From positions 806,001 through 870,000 of the forward strand of contig NZ_JAGSOJ010000001.1 in the NCBI RefSeq assembly GCF_023684385.1: 64,000 nucleotides of DNA, written 5' to 3'. Within the stretch, counting starts at the first letter, position 1; the number at the start of each line of letters is the position of its first letter. The position numbers and the translations under genes were made by a program. The stretch is from Oceanirhabdus seepicola (GTDB lineage Bacteria > Bacillota > Clostridia > Clostridiales > Clostridiaceae). Under the pieces are notes generated by a model. It saw only the letters and a list, made by a program, of their open reading frames with translations, did no database searches and had not been told where the DNA came from. Shown here one piece after another: positions 43,201-51,848 of the stretch.

Positions 43201-45526
43201 TCTTCAATTTATCAATATAGTAATTTATTATACCTTGAAGAATTTCTCTACAATCACCTGTATTAATTAAGTTAATTTTTACAGCTGCTTCAGATGTCAA
43301 ATTAAATAAATAATTAAAATGATATATAAATTCATCTATTTTTTCTTTTACCAATTTAGAAACAAATTCTCTAGATCCTTTATATCTTAAGATATCATTC
43401 TTAATATAGTATTTCCATTCTAGTGAATGTTGTTGTTCTATTGGTTTATATAGCTTTTTATCCTCTCCACATATATATGGTAAAAGATAAATTGAATCAA
43501 GCTTTTTTGCTAGTTGTTCATTTATTTTTTCATTTTCAATTGTTTCAGTTAATCTGATTTGATACATAACATTAATTGGATTCAAAGGATAAAATAACAT
43601 TTCCTTATCTCCATCTTCTCTTTTTATAACACCAACTCTTAAGAGGTTTTTATGATGTTTTTTTGCATACTCCCCTTCTTTTAGTTCATTAGCAGCGCCC
43701 AGAAAAGCCTCTACATAGTTTTTGCTTAAAACAATTAATTCTTCATTATAATATGCTAAACTTGGTATCAAATTATTAACTCTATAATATTCAAGCAATT
43801 GAAAATATGCAGTTTTAAAATTATTATTTATTTCAATATCTTCTCCTATTAACTCCCCATCTCTTTCAATGAAACTACAGTAATCACTATTTATAATGAT
43901 CTGCTCTCTTTCAAGGTTTTCTCTAAATTCATCTCTAGTAAAATAAACTCTTGTACCTTGAATAAGTTTACCATTATCATATTTAAAACTTTCCTTTTCT
44001 TCCCTCTTCTTTGTCCAGACATTAAACCCAGTAATAACTGTAGCTCTATTTCCTTCATCCTTTATAGCAAGAGGAATTCCTAAATCTAATATATTTAAAT
44101 TAAATTTAATTAAATCTGTATTTTCATCCTGTTCTACTTCATTTATAACTCTTATTTTACTATCTAAAGAGTCTATAATAATCTCACTCTGATTTTCACT
44201 TATAATCTTGTTTTCTATAAAGTCCTTTTCTAAATTGAATTCAAATTCTCTTCTCTCAGTATTTAGCATTAAATATTTCTCTTTTGGTTTCACAACTAAA
44301 TTATAATTAGTTTTTATCACTGAATTATCAAATACTGATCTATCAATATCCAATACAAGAATCTTAAATTCAAATGTTACCTTATCCTTATATTTAATAG
44401 AATTAAAGCTAACATTTCCTGGTACATGATCAATTTCAACTATCAGTTTTTTACCACTAGCTTTAGCTGTAGCTTCCTGATTTTTAGCTAGCGTTATAAA
44501 TCTTTGACTTACTCTGTCATCAAACTTTAATTCTAAACTTATTTTTTGTTCTCTATCTTTATTAAATATAATTATATTTTTCTTTCTTTTTTTAGCTGCA
44601 GTATTCCCTTCTTCTTTTTCCCAGAAGTTTTCTGCATCCAAACTAATCAATTTACTCTCTACATACTCTATTTTTTTATCTTTTTTCTTACTTTCAATAG
44701 ATTGCTTGATTTCTTTATATTCAACTTCTTCCCATTCAACCTTTTTTAACTTTTCAACACCATTTTCATCTAAAAACTTTTCTAGTAAAGTATCTATATC
44801 TCCACCATATTTGTGTATATTATCTACTCTTGCATAGTTATCTGCATTATCTTCTAACCTATTAAAGGCTTCTTTTTTATTGTTTATTTCATCAAGCTTA
44901 CTATCATAAAAGATTCCAAAGTTTTTAAATTCATCTTTGTTAATATCCCCTTTGTTTATTACAGTCAATAAATCCGAATACTGTAATACCGAAGTACTAT
45001 CCTCTGAAATTTGCTCACTTCTCTTTTTTAAATCAAACTCAATTATATATTTATCACCAATTGATAAATCACTATTTTCGATTTTTTCTTTAATATCTTC
45101 TGTAATGGAACTAGTATGGAATGGCATTCCCTCTTTATTGAAGCTTCTTGCCCCCCCAACTATACTATCTAATGTAGTATTATGAATAAATAATATTGCA
45201 GTATTTTTAAATAAATCGCTATTTGTTCCTCCAACTTCATTACGAAGTCTCGTTAAATAATCTGGCTTAATATTATTTATAGTAGCTGAGATAATAACCT
45301 TAATTCCATTAACAACTATACTATATGTTACATATTCACTTGCATTTTCAGCTGCTTTATATTTAAATTCTTGTGCTTCAGAAACTTTTTTAAGTTCCTC
45401 ATATAAAACTTTTACTTCATCTTCCTTTTCAAATTGAATCTCAAATTTATCTCCATTTTTAACTTCTACATCATTGAAATACTTAACAACTTTTTTGGCT
45501 AAATAATTATAAAACTGATTTAACAT
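40259..45526 (-). CDS. dptH: DptH, HerA/FtsK-type ATPase of phosphorothioate-dependent restriction
   Basis: A protein of about 1,755 residues, in the size range of DptH/DndH. The long N-terminal part is helical; the last 350 residues are a HerA/FtsK-like motor with Walker A IIGTMGTGKTQFTK, a LLIFDYKGDY strand, Walker B LILVDEADNFL and a GTILSTQLLSHF sensor segment. A Glu/Lys-rich disordered linker precedes the motor. DptFGH restrict DNA that lacks phosphorothioation. The upstream in-frame starts GTG 45547 and ATG 45535 are possible; ATG 45526 is preferred because it begins MLNQFYNYLAKK. The gene overlaps dptG. Confidence 0.9.
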   Translation of the reverse strand: MLNQFYNYLAKKVVKYFNDVEVKNGDKFEIQFEKEDEVKVLYEELKKVSEAQEFKYKAAENASEYVTYSIVVNGIKVIISATINNIKPDYLTRLRNEVGGTNSDLFKNTAILFIHNTTLDSIVGGARSFNKEGMPFHTSSITEDIKEKIENSDLSIGDKYIIEFDLKKRSEQISEDSTSVLQYSDLLTVINKGDINKDEFKNFGIFYDSKLDEINNKKEAFNRLEDNADNYARVDNIHKYGGDIDTLLEKFLDENGVEKLKKVEWEEVEYKEIKQSIESKKKDKKIEYVESKLISLDAENFWEKEEGNTAAKKRKKNIIIFNKDREQKISLELKFDDRVSQRFITLAKNQEATAKASGKKLIVEIDHVPGNVSFNSIKYKDKVTFEFKILVLDIDRSVFDNSVIKTNYNLVVKPKEKYLMLNTERREFEFNLEKDFIENKIISENQSEIIIDSLDSKIRVINEVEQDENTDLIKFNLNILDLGIPLAIKDEGNRATVITGFNVWTKKREEKESFKYDNGKLIQGTRVYFTRDEFRENLEREQIIINSDYCSFIERDGELIGEDIEINNNFKTAYFQLLEYYRVNNLIPSLAYYNEELIVLSKNYVEAFLGAANELKEGEYAKKHHKNLLRVGVIKREDGDKEMLFYPLNPINVMYQIRLTETIENEKINEQLAKKLDSIYLLPYICGEDKKLYKPIEQQHSLEWKYYIKNDILRYKGSREFVSKLVKEKIDEFIYHFNYLFNLTSEAAVKINLINTGDCREILQGIINYYIDKLKKTKPDNLLPIDVNIYSNEISNVFEELSYYSTSEEIEHNLKIDLSNRALSKDYTKEDILNICIQKIHFYKKDIEDEKYEYSHVTFYEMEQSVEEKDSNMNDIITGISLDGLISGVPSKFLGNSYRTGFGNRYMKKGESNILLKLVNKMNALVKVAQTDSPFSEEECRTTAISDESRDKLEKIYDSTHWVTFIDPKVDLNFFKNSNTSRDLLIIHYSDQYTSSSGYDAITVTRKSKQYQVIIDEFLQEKNIEVNDKTSVNVINCFNAVNGDWLLRLISSNGQFPREKLSIISAIKLSLSYFYHKDIVWLPISLEEILRVSKGAGLSSVEGLFSVSNLKGEGQYSDDLLLIGIEKIDDDINVHYYPVEVKIGENRPNVIKKAKKQAYKTRNYLEKHLIDLQDEEENRRFSKKMYRNFMMQLAVVSAEKLKLYELWPEQNWDMIIDSEVRTKLLNDDYTISTELDQYIGRGSIMSFKQGIAFDDEAQLIEINQAELEEAYNEEEFNKGNEILEITFSEDAGYRNIASELESLKEKFVENQSDFKVENLLFSKYKRLNKEDETGSVEGNEEKPTTNISEDKTGYQGGTTTKVKKDEAAISEVDEPKEPMKVLFGHDVKHDREINWYPTDTSKTFHTNTGIIGTMGTGKTQFTKSLIYQLHKNDIYNVDGKKLGLLIFDYKGDYIDDQFVNATDAKVYDIFHLPFNPLALVKGKKIKPLLPLHTANTLKETIANAFNLGVKQQTLLRDVIMEAYERRGIHKAKVPTWDKTPPTLDDVCRIYMDREKVQEDSLYAALKNLSEFEIFEPDPTNTMSLFECIDGVTVINLSGYDEGIQNLVVAITLDIFYTQMLVIGESKTEGQYRQLTNLILVDEADNFLRKNFDSLRKILKEGRMFGVGTILSTQLLSHFSTGDNEYASYILSWIVHNVADLSNKDVRFIFNTKAKQEEEVIYNKIKSLEKHHSLVKFGNEDKPIYVKDKAFWELMK

Positions 45527-46925
45527 ATTGTGCATCACCACTATCACTCTTCTTCTCTAATATATTTAACTTCTCGAATAACTGAGATATCTTTGCTTTA
45601 GAGTCTCTATCCAAGAAAACTCCTCTTTTTTCATATTCAATAAATAAATCTTTTAATTTCATCTTTTCATTGTCTTTTAAACTTATCTTTGTTAAAAATA
45701 TGATATATTCTTCTGTAAGATTAAGAGTATATCCTAATCTTCCTCTTTGTCTTAAAAAATTCACTTTACAGAACTCTACAAACCAAGTACAGTAGTCCTT
45801 TTGTCTCTCTTTTCTACCTGAGTTGATAAACTGGTAATTTATTGATTTATATAACTCATAAATTATATTAAGTATGTCATCATCATACTTTCTTTCAAAA
45901 TTCATTCTACTAAAATCAACATCACCAACATAATTCTTATAGTTATCTAACAATTCTTGAAAAGATTTTTTACTTTCTTCATATCCCTCTATCTTCATGT
46001 TATTTACAATATTTTTTATATCTAAATAGCTACAAACTTCCTCCCTATTATTATGATTTATAAGCTCTAAACAATTTGCATGAGAAAATAAAGTTTGTAA
46101 TGAGCCATCTACTAGTTTCCATCCACTCTCATAACTCAATCTTGCCTTACTTGCTTTTTCCCAATCTAAATTAAAATAAACTTCTATAGGCTTTTCTATT
46201 GTCGCATCGAACATTTTATTTAAGTTTAAAGAAAGCTGTATTACATAAAACATATAATAAAACTTCAATAATTTTTCAATATTATTATTGTAAAATGAAG
46301 GTTTCTTTAGCATATACTTTAGGTCATCCATAAATACATCAGATACATACGGAACTAAATTTTCATATGTCACTTTTCTACTTTTACTTTCATTTGAATC
46401 TGGAAGACTCTCTACTATAAGTTTTAGCATTATATTATCTGGAATAGTATCATATGCTTTTTTTATAAGTTCTTCAGTTTCACTATATTCCTTACATAAT
46501 ACATCACATAAAAATTTACCTAATTTTTTATTACTATTCTTAGCTTGAATATAATTCATTACTTTAGGATGAAAGAAGACTAAATTATCTTCCTTATCAA
46601 AAAATAATTCTTTAATTATATTTTTAAAAACACTTTTATCTTTTTCATCAATTTCAATCTTTGCGATAATTTTATCTGTAAATTCATCGTTTATAGCTTC
46701 TTTAATTTCTTTTTTATTAGATATTCCTCTTGAAAATTGTCCTATACAATTTTTAAAATTAATAATTTGATCTTTAAATCTAGCTTTATATTGTGTTGTA
46801 TACGGTAATATGGAAATCTTATTACCTGTATTATGCTGCAAAGAATTTATTTTCTTTGTATTATCTTCAGCTTCTACAAACTTATAACTGTTTCTCACAT
46901 CTTTTAAATCAATTTTATACATCAT
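45507..46925 (-). CDS. dptG: DptG, phosphorothioate-dependent restriction protein
   Basis: A 472-residue helical protein with no catalytic motif, in the fixed position between dptF and dptH. The start MMYKIDLKDVRNSYKFVEAE and the Tyr-rich C-terminal half (SYESGWKLVDGSLQTL; YTLNLTEEYIIFLTK) fit DptG. GGAGAG precedes the ATG. Its stop lies inside the start region of dptH, so the two are translationally coupled. Identification depends on context and general resemblance; with DptF and DptH on both sides it is secure. Confidence 0.85.
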   Translation of the reverse strand: MMYKIDLKDVRNSYKFVEAEDNTKKINSLQHNTGNKISILPYTTQYKARFKDQIINFKNCIGQFSRGISNKKEIKEAINDEFTDKIIAKIEIDEKDKSVFKNIIKELFFDKEDNLVFFHPKVMNYIQAKNSNKKLGKFLCDVLCKEYSETEELIKKAYDTIPDNIMLKLIVESLPDSNESKSRKVTYENLVPYVSDVFMDDLKYMLKKPSFYNNNIEKLLKFYYMFYVIQLSLNLNKMFDATIEKPIEVYFNLDWEKASKARLSYESGWKLVDGSLQTLFSHANCLELINHNNREEVCSYLDIKNIVNNMKIEGYEESKKSFQELLDNYKNYVGDVDFSRMNFERKYDDDILNIIYELYKSINYQFINSGRKERQKDYCTWFVEFCKVNFLRQRGRLGYTLNLTEEYIIFLTKISLKDNEKMKLKDLFIEYEKRGVFLDRDSKAKISQLFEKLNILEKKSDSGDAQYVKSVL

Positions 46926-46928
46926 ATT

Positions 46929-48722
46929 CTATCTCTCCATAAAACAATATTCATTATAGTCATCTAAATATAGCCTATACTTCTTAATTTCACCGGCTAT
47001 CTTCTGCTCAAATAATACCTCTTCCTTCTGGCTACCTAATCTCTGAATTTTTTCAATAAAATCCACGAAATTAATAAAGTTATTCTTATCTTTTCTATTC
47101 GGTCTGTACCCTTTTCTAACTTTACAAAGCAAGTTATATAGCAAATAATCTATATCAACCATTACTTTAGTTTCTTCTGATTTACTTTTCTTGTATTTTA
47201 AAATAAGTCTTGTAATAAACTTAAATAATTCTCGCTCTTCTTTTTCTTCATAATCCGCAATATCCCCAACTATATCCAACTTTTGGTATGTATTGAATTT
47301 ACCTTGATTTTTACCAATAGTCATATTAATTGCATTATCTTCATCATTTTGCCCATTCCACTTATATATAGCATCTTTTACACCTGTTAATAATCCCTTA
47401 AGTTGTCTTTTAGAACCTTTATTCCAATAGTACAGATATCTCATATATTCTGTATAAATTTCATCATCAAATATTTCTTTTCTATCTTTAGCCATAAAAG
47501 AATATAATCTTAAATAAATCTTTATAACATCTTCTTTTACATTTTCCTTATCTATTTTTGTTTTAGTCTTTTCATATAATATTGTTTCATCTTTTAAGGA
47601 AGATAACATATACTGTAAATCAGTAGAATCAAGGTTTTCCTCAAAAATTTTGCTTAAATTAGAAGTGTTGTTTAACTTAATAATTACTGCATCCATTTTC
47701 TCACTTCTATAGTTAACTGGATCTATATTCTCCAATGCTTCAAGAATATTAGAGGTATCCTTATGAGTAAATAATATATTTGCAGTTAAGCTTTTTATAT
47801 ACTCCTTAAAAGGTAACTTTTCAATTTTCTTAATAAGTTTTGAAATAGTTAAATTTTCAAAACAATTATCAACTAAAATATCGTATATAAAGTTAAGTAA
47901 TGCTCTAGTTGAAATAATAACTTTTTCTTTTATCATTACTTCTATTAATTTATCTATAATTCTTTTCTGTACAAATTCATCCCCTATAAAATCATAGTTA
48001 TTTTTTATAGGACATTTATAAGAACAACTACAATTACTACAATTATTACTATATGACATAAAGAACGGATTTTCATCATCTTTATTAGCTATTTTACCAA
48101 TTATATCTTTAATATATTGAGATGTAGGTCCTTCTTCCATTAAAGAGTACATATGATAATCACTGAAGTTAATATATTGAAAATAACTATTCTGTTCAAA
48201 TTTACTTTCCTCAATATTATCATGTAGTATTTTCTTTTTAGTTATATATTCTTTAAGTTTAGTAAATCTGTGTCCAAATTCAGAATCAATAAAATTTGTA
48301 AGGGTACCTAAATTAATTGCTAATATTAATTTTTCCTTATGTCCTTCATATAATTTATCATCTGAATAAACATCTAAAACTTCATTCAGTGTTTCAATAG
48401 ATGTTTTCTCAGGATCTAAACTTTCTGTAGCGTCATTATGAATACTAAAATCACATAAAATTTCTGGATTCTTATTTTTAAAATATGATATTAAGTGCGA
48501 CTTACCATCACCAACACTACCACAAACCAATAATAATTGAGGCTTATCGGAATTATGAGCACTCTTTATTAAATTCCAAAACTCATGCTGTACTGGTCTT
48601 TCGACATGCATGTACTCTTTAAAATTACTAAAAGAATCAATATTCTCAACTGCTTCTTTTGATGATGTTCTAAGTCTCTTTAATGTATTAATTAAACAAT
48701 TTTCATTTTGCAATTCATTCAC
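46929..48722 (-). CDS. dptF: DptF, P-loop ATPase of phosphorothioate-dependent restriction
   Basis: A 597-residue protein with a P-loop GSVGDGKSHLISYF at residues 68-81, the version of Walker A typical for DptF, followed by a DFSIHNDATES strand. A compact Cys cluster CSNCSCSYKC (C228, C231, C233, C237) probably binds zinc or an Fe-S cluster. The start may be GTG 48722 or TTG 48713; TTG has AGGTGA upstream and the GTG abuts the stop of the HNH gene. It is the second gene of the HNH-dptF-dptG-dptH unit. Confidence 0.9.
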   Translation of the reverse strand: MNELQNENCLINTLKRLRTSSKEAVENIDSFSNFKEYMHVERPVQHEFWNLIKSAHNSDKPQLLLVCGSVGDGKSHLISYFKNKNPEILCDFSIHNDATESLDPEKTSIETLNEVLDVYSDDKLYEGHKEKLILAINLGTLTNFIDSEFGHRFTKLKEYITKKKILHDNIEESKFEQNSYFQYINFSDYHMYSLMEEGPTSQYIKDIIGKIANKDDENPFFMSYSNNCSNCSCSYKCPIKNNYDFIGDEFVQKRIIDKLIEVMIKEKVIISTRALLNFIYDILVDNCFENLTISKLIKKIEKLPFKEYIKSLTANILFTHKDTSNILEALENIDPVNYRSEKMDAVIIKLNNTSNLSKIFEENLDSTDLQYMLSSLKDETILYEKTKTKIDKENVKEDVIKIYLRLYSFMAKDRKEIFDDEIYTEYMRYLYYWNKGSKRQLKGLLTGVKDAIYKWNGQNDEDNAINMTIGKNQGKFNTYQKLDIVGDIADYEEKEERELFKFITRLILKYKKSKSEETKVMVDIDYLLYNLLCKVRKGYRPNRKDKNNFINFVDFIEKIQRLGSQKEEVLFEQKIAGEIKKYRLYLDDYNEYCFMER

Positions 48723-49763
48723 CTACTTTTTTATTAAATCAACTTCTATCTCTATACCTTTAGCTTTCACAAAATTCCATAAATCAAATCCACAAAATTC
48801 TGCTGAGGTATAATAATTTCGAAAATTCTTTTCACTATACAAACTAAAATCTTTATTAACTAAATAATTATCTATTTTTTTTAGATTATTATCTCTATAA
48901 ATAATTTTATCCAAGTAATATTCATCTGCTAATCTATTATTTTTTGATAAGTTGCAGTTGGGACATGAAGCTACCAAATTCCACAATCTATCATTCTTTA
49001 TAAAAGACCATGGAATGAAGTGATCTATATGAACCTTTTCATAACTAAGTTTATTTCCACAATAAAAACAACTTGTCTCACATCTATTAAACTGAAAAAA
49101 GAAAAAATCCTTATATATTCTTAAACTGCTTCTCTTAGATGCATCATGTAGTTTTTCGGCAATTCCATAACAATTATCTTTTTTATTAACTTTTTCTAAA
49201 AAGTCAATCCAACATAAATTATTTATCTTTAATAGGGTAATTGAGTGTTTATATAAAAAGCTTAATACAGAAGGATTAAATTTTAAGTAATTTTCTCTTA
49301 AAGAAAAAGTATATAACTCTCCCCCCGAATCTCCATATAACGCACCTACCACATATTTTTTCCCTTCTTTAAAAACTTCTTTTTCCATCTTATCCTTTAT
49401 ATTAATCGGAATTTTATCATAATTAGCAGTACTTATCTCAGGATAATCGTCAATGTATTTGTCAAATATTTTTCCTATACTAGATCTTCCGCCTTTAATC
49501 ATCTTAGTACATTGAGTTAACTCATGCTTAACAATAAGATTCCAATATATTCTGCTAAATCTAATAAATATATCTGAAATCTTAATTTCTCCATTTAAAT
49601 TAACATCATATGAGCTTTCTAATAAAGCCTTTAGAAATCCAAACTTATATGAAGTAGCATTTGTAGTTTTATTAGATAAGATATAATTAAATATTTTCCA
49701 AATATCATCATCACATAAGTCACATCTAGAATACATTCCTGATTTTAATTTCCATCCTTCCAT
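48723..49763 (-). CDS. HNH endonuclease linked to dptFGH
   Basis: A protein of about 346 residues with a C-terminal HNH nuclease: CFYCG (zinc Cys pair), VHIDHFIPWSF (catalytic His/Asp-His), LWNLVASCPNCNLSKNNR (central Asn, second Cys pair and final Asn/Lys). The N-terminal 230 residues are helical, with another CDLC pair near residues 14-17, and may recognise DNA or the Dpt complex. ATG 49763 is preferred, with GAGGG just upstream; GTG 49775 is the alternative. It is the first gene of the dpt operon and ends directly at the dptF start. DptFGH lack an obvious nuclease of this type, so it is a good candidate for the cutting subunit. Confidence 0.8.
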   Translation of the reverse strand: MEGWKLKSGMYSRCDLCDDDIWKIFNYILSNKTTNATSYKFGFLKALLESSYDVNLNGEIKISDIFIRFSRIYWNLIVKHELTQCTKMIKGGRSSIGKIFDKYIDDYPEISTANYDKIPINIKDKMEKEVFKEGKKYVVGALYGDSGGELYTFSLRENYLKFNPSVLSFLYKHSITLLKINNLCWIDFLEKVNKKDNCYGIAEKLHDASKRSSLRIYKDFFFFQFNRCETSCFYCGNKLSYEKVHIDHFIPWSFIKNDRLWNLVASCPNCNLSKNNRLADEYYLDKIIYRDNNLKKIDNYLVNKDFSLYSEKNFRNYYTSAEFCGFDLWNFVKAKGIEIEVDLIKK

Positions 49764-49775
49764 TTGGTCCCTCAC

Positions 49776-50030
49776 AATTATATTTAATCACTACCATCAC
49801 CATAACCGTTGTAAATTATATTTCCTATTATCCAATCAACTTCAACCAAAACTCTATATATATAGTTTATTCTACACTATTATCTGATAACTTTCATCAC
49901 TTCCGACAAAACCGGATAAAAACTGACAAAATGTTTGATACGTTCAAATTAAACGTAAATTTAAGTCCCTTATTTTAAAAAAGAACCTACTTGCTACCTG
50001 GCACGTTCAGTTCAAATTTTATCTTAACTA
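49776..50030 (-). promoter_or_regulatory. Upstream region of the HNH-dpt operon
   Basis: Non-coding. On the minus strand TTGAAG ... TATAAT with 19-bp spacing (about 49855-49825) and TTGTCG ... GATAAT with 19 bp (about 49900-49870) are possible promoters. Two GACAAAA words lie near 49900-49930. The TAAACCTAAGTTTA operators of the dnd operon are not repeated here, so the two operons are not obviously under the same repressor. Confidence 0.3.
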
Positions 50031-50279
50031 TTAAAATATTCTTGCAGTGGAACTACCATAGATACCATAATATCTGAAAGGACATAACCATCCTTTGTTT
50101 ATCCCCTCTCTAAGCCCAACCTCATATACCACATTATAATCACACAATGCATATACATCTTTATTATCCAATCTATCTGGTGTAGCAGTTAATCCCAGCA
50201 TGAACTTAGGATTGAAGTAGTCTATGATATTCTTATAATTATTTGCTACAGCATGATGAAATTCATCAGCCTGTGTCAA
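50031..50279 (-). pseudogene. Fragment of a second DUF3427-type helicase
   Basis: The 82 residues contain DEFHHAVANNYKNIIDYFNP, then FMLGLTATPDRLD and YALCDYNVVYEVGLREGINK followed by LCPFRYYGI. This covers motifs II and III of the helicase in PLD-DUF3427 proteins and aligns with residues about 355-430 of the protein at 9084-12038, but is clearly divergent, so it came from a different copy. Motif II reads DEFH instead of DEVH. Both flanks are lost. It is a dead remnant inside the defence island border. Confidence 0.75.
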
Positions 50280-50308
50280 GATAAAACTAAAAAATTTTCT
50301 AATTCATT

Positions 50309-50366
50309 AAAATAAATATAGTTCAACAAACATCAAAACTAATGTTAGCTGAGCTATATTTATTTT
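50309..50366. repeat. 13-bp inverted repeat downstream of the hydrolase gene
   Basis: AAAATAAATATAG (50309-50321) and CTATATTTATTTT (50354-50366) are perfectly complementary with a 32-base loop. It lies between the helicase fragment and the hydrolase gene and may act as a weak terminator for the latter. The remaining 50280-50526 gap shows nothing else. Confidence 0.5.
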
Positions 50367-50526
50367 AGATTGTGTTAGAGATAATGTTTGATATAATATA
50401 TAAAATTAAGGAATAAGAGTTCCTTAGATTCGTTATTTATAAATATTCAACAACTATATTTTCTCTTTCATAATGCACAGTACTCTTTTTGTTGTGACTT
50501 AATTAATTAACTATACATCTAGCATT

Positions 50527-51459
50527 TCAATTGCATTGTGATACAACCCATTCAATTATCTTTTGAAACCTTTCTTTGTTCAATGCATGTCCACCCTCAT
50601 ATCTTTTGTGTGTAAGAGCATTCTTTGCTCCTATTTTTTCAAATAACTCTATTACCTTATTATAAATAATATCGGCGTCTTTAGAATATTTATCTTCTGT
50701 TGCAGATACTAGTAATAATTTCCTTGGAGCAAAACATTTAACTAAATCTTCTATTTCATATTTCTGGTTAAATCCAGGAATTACAGAAGCCATTTCTATC
50801 CCTGTTCCATTCAACATTCTGTTTTTATAACTACATGCAGCACCACTTGAACATGCAAATTTTATCCTGCAATCCAAAGCTCCTTGGAATAACACTGTGT
50901 TCCCACCATAAGAATGCCCTAGTACACCTACATTATCTTTATCTACCAATGAACAACTTCTTAATAATGAAATCCCTATCGATGCATCTTCTAAAACCTT
51001 TTTCTGTAAAGTCTCACCCTTTAACAATCTATAGCACATTTCATTATAATGTTGTAACCAATCCATTTCCTCATTTGGTACAACACCAGAATTGAGATAA
51101 TTTATCCTTCTATCTTCAAAACAAATGGAATCGGGTGCTAAAACTATAATACCTTCATTTGCAAGTGCTGGTCCAAATGCTTGATAAGTGTCACCAACAA
51201 TTCCACATACTTCACTCTTGCCATAAAATCTTTCACTATTGTGTTGGTGATGTACAAGAACTGCTGGGAATGGACCTAATCCTTTTGGCACTAACATGAA
51301 CGCTTTTATGATATCCCCTTCATACCCGTGGTAACTAATGAGCATTTGTGTGTAATTATCCTTATCTTCTTCCGATATTATTTTATATTCAATATCAACA
51401 TCATTACTAACATTTACTTTTAAAAATTCTCTAATACCTTTACGTAAACTACTATTCAT
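50527..51459 (-). CDS. Alpha/beta hydrolase, dienelactone-hydrolase/acetyl-xylan-esterase type
   Basis: A 310-residue enzyme with the nucleophile elbow GVLGHSYGGNT (Ser183), acid Asp256 in SATEDKYSKD and His291 in EGGHALN. The FPAVLVHHQHNSERFYGK segment forms the oxyanion-hole strand. No signal peptide is present, so it acts in the cytoplasm, on an unknown ester or lactone. A strong AAGGAGAG precedes the ATG. It is a single-gene unit between the defence island and the integrative-element remains and may be ordinary metabolic cargo. Confidence 0.8.
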   Translation of the reverse strand: MNSSLRKGIREFLKVNVSNDVDIEYKIISEEDKDNYTQMLISYHGYEGDIIKAFMLVPKGLGPFPAVLVHHQHNSERFYGKSEVCGIVGDTYQAFGPALANEGIIVLAPDSICFEDRRINYLNSGVVPNEEMDWLQHYNEMCYRLLKGETLQKKVLEDASIGISLLRSCSLVDKDNVGVLGHSYGGNTVLFQGALDCRIKFACSSGAACSYKNRMLNGTGIEMASVIPGFNQKYEIEDLVKCFAPRKLLLVSATEDKYSKDADIIYNKVIELFEKIGAKNALTHKRYEGGHALNKERFQKIIEWVVSQCN

Positions 51460-51641
51460 CGCTCTCTCCTTTAAATAGTTTTAGATTTCATCTCACTATA
51501 TTTTTTTCTTAAAGATTACTTATATTTGCTTCATCATACAAATATTTTATGCATCAATTATCATTTCTATATTATACATTATTTTCCTATATTTAATCAA
51601 AAGTATTTACGAAATCCTGGGCTTCTAACTAACTATCAACC

Positions 51642-51795
51642 TTATTTTATTTTGACCGTATTATAATATCTTTCATTATGTAAATGATATATTTCCCCGT
51701 TTTCATCAGTACAACCTAATTATCATTATTCAATGTAAGATAAGATTCATTTTCAATATACTTTTCGATATTCTTTGCAAACAATTTGGGTATAA
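51642..51795 (-). pseudogene. Truncated gene fragment at the edge of the recombinase element
   Basis: Minus-strand translation reads LFAKNIEKYIENESYLTLNN (plus DN) up to a stop, and directly after it GCTDENGEIYHLHNERYYNT with VKIK in another frame to a stop at 51642. Together they look like a small, damaged protein tail. The upstream end coincides with the terminator of the recombinase operon at 51798, so the gene may have been cut there by insertion of the element. The rest of 51460-51641 appears empty. Confidence 0.35.
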
Positions 51796-51797
51796 AT

Positions 51798-51835
51798 AAA
51801 GCCGAGTGATTCCTTCCACGGAACCACTCGGCTTT
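51798..51835 (-). terminator. Terminator of the three-recombinase operon
   Basis: AAAGCCGAGTG (51798-51808) pairs with CACTCGGCTTT (51825-51835), with an inner TTCC/GGAA extension and T-rich flanks. It is a strong hairpin 14 bp after the last recombinase stop. Confidence 0.85.
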
Positions 51836-51848
51836 ATCTTAATATAAT

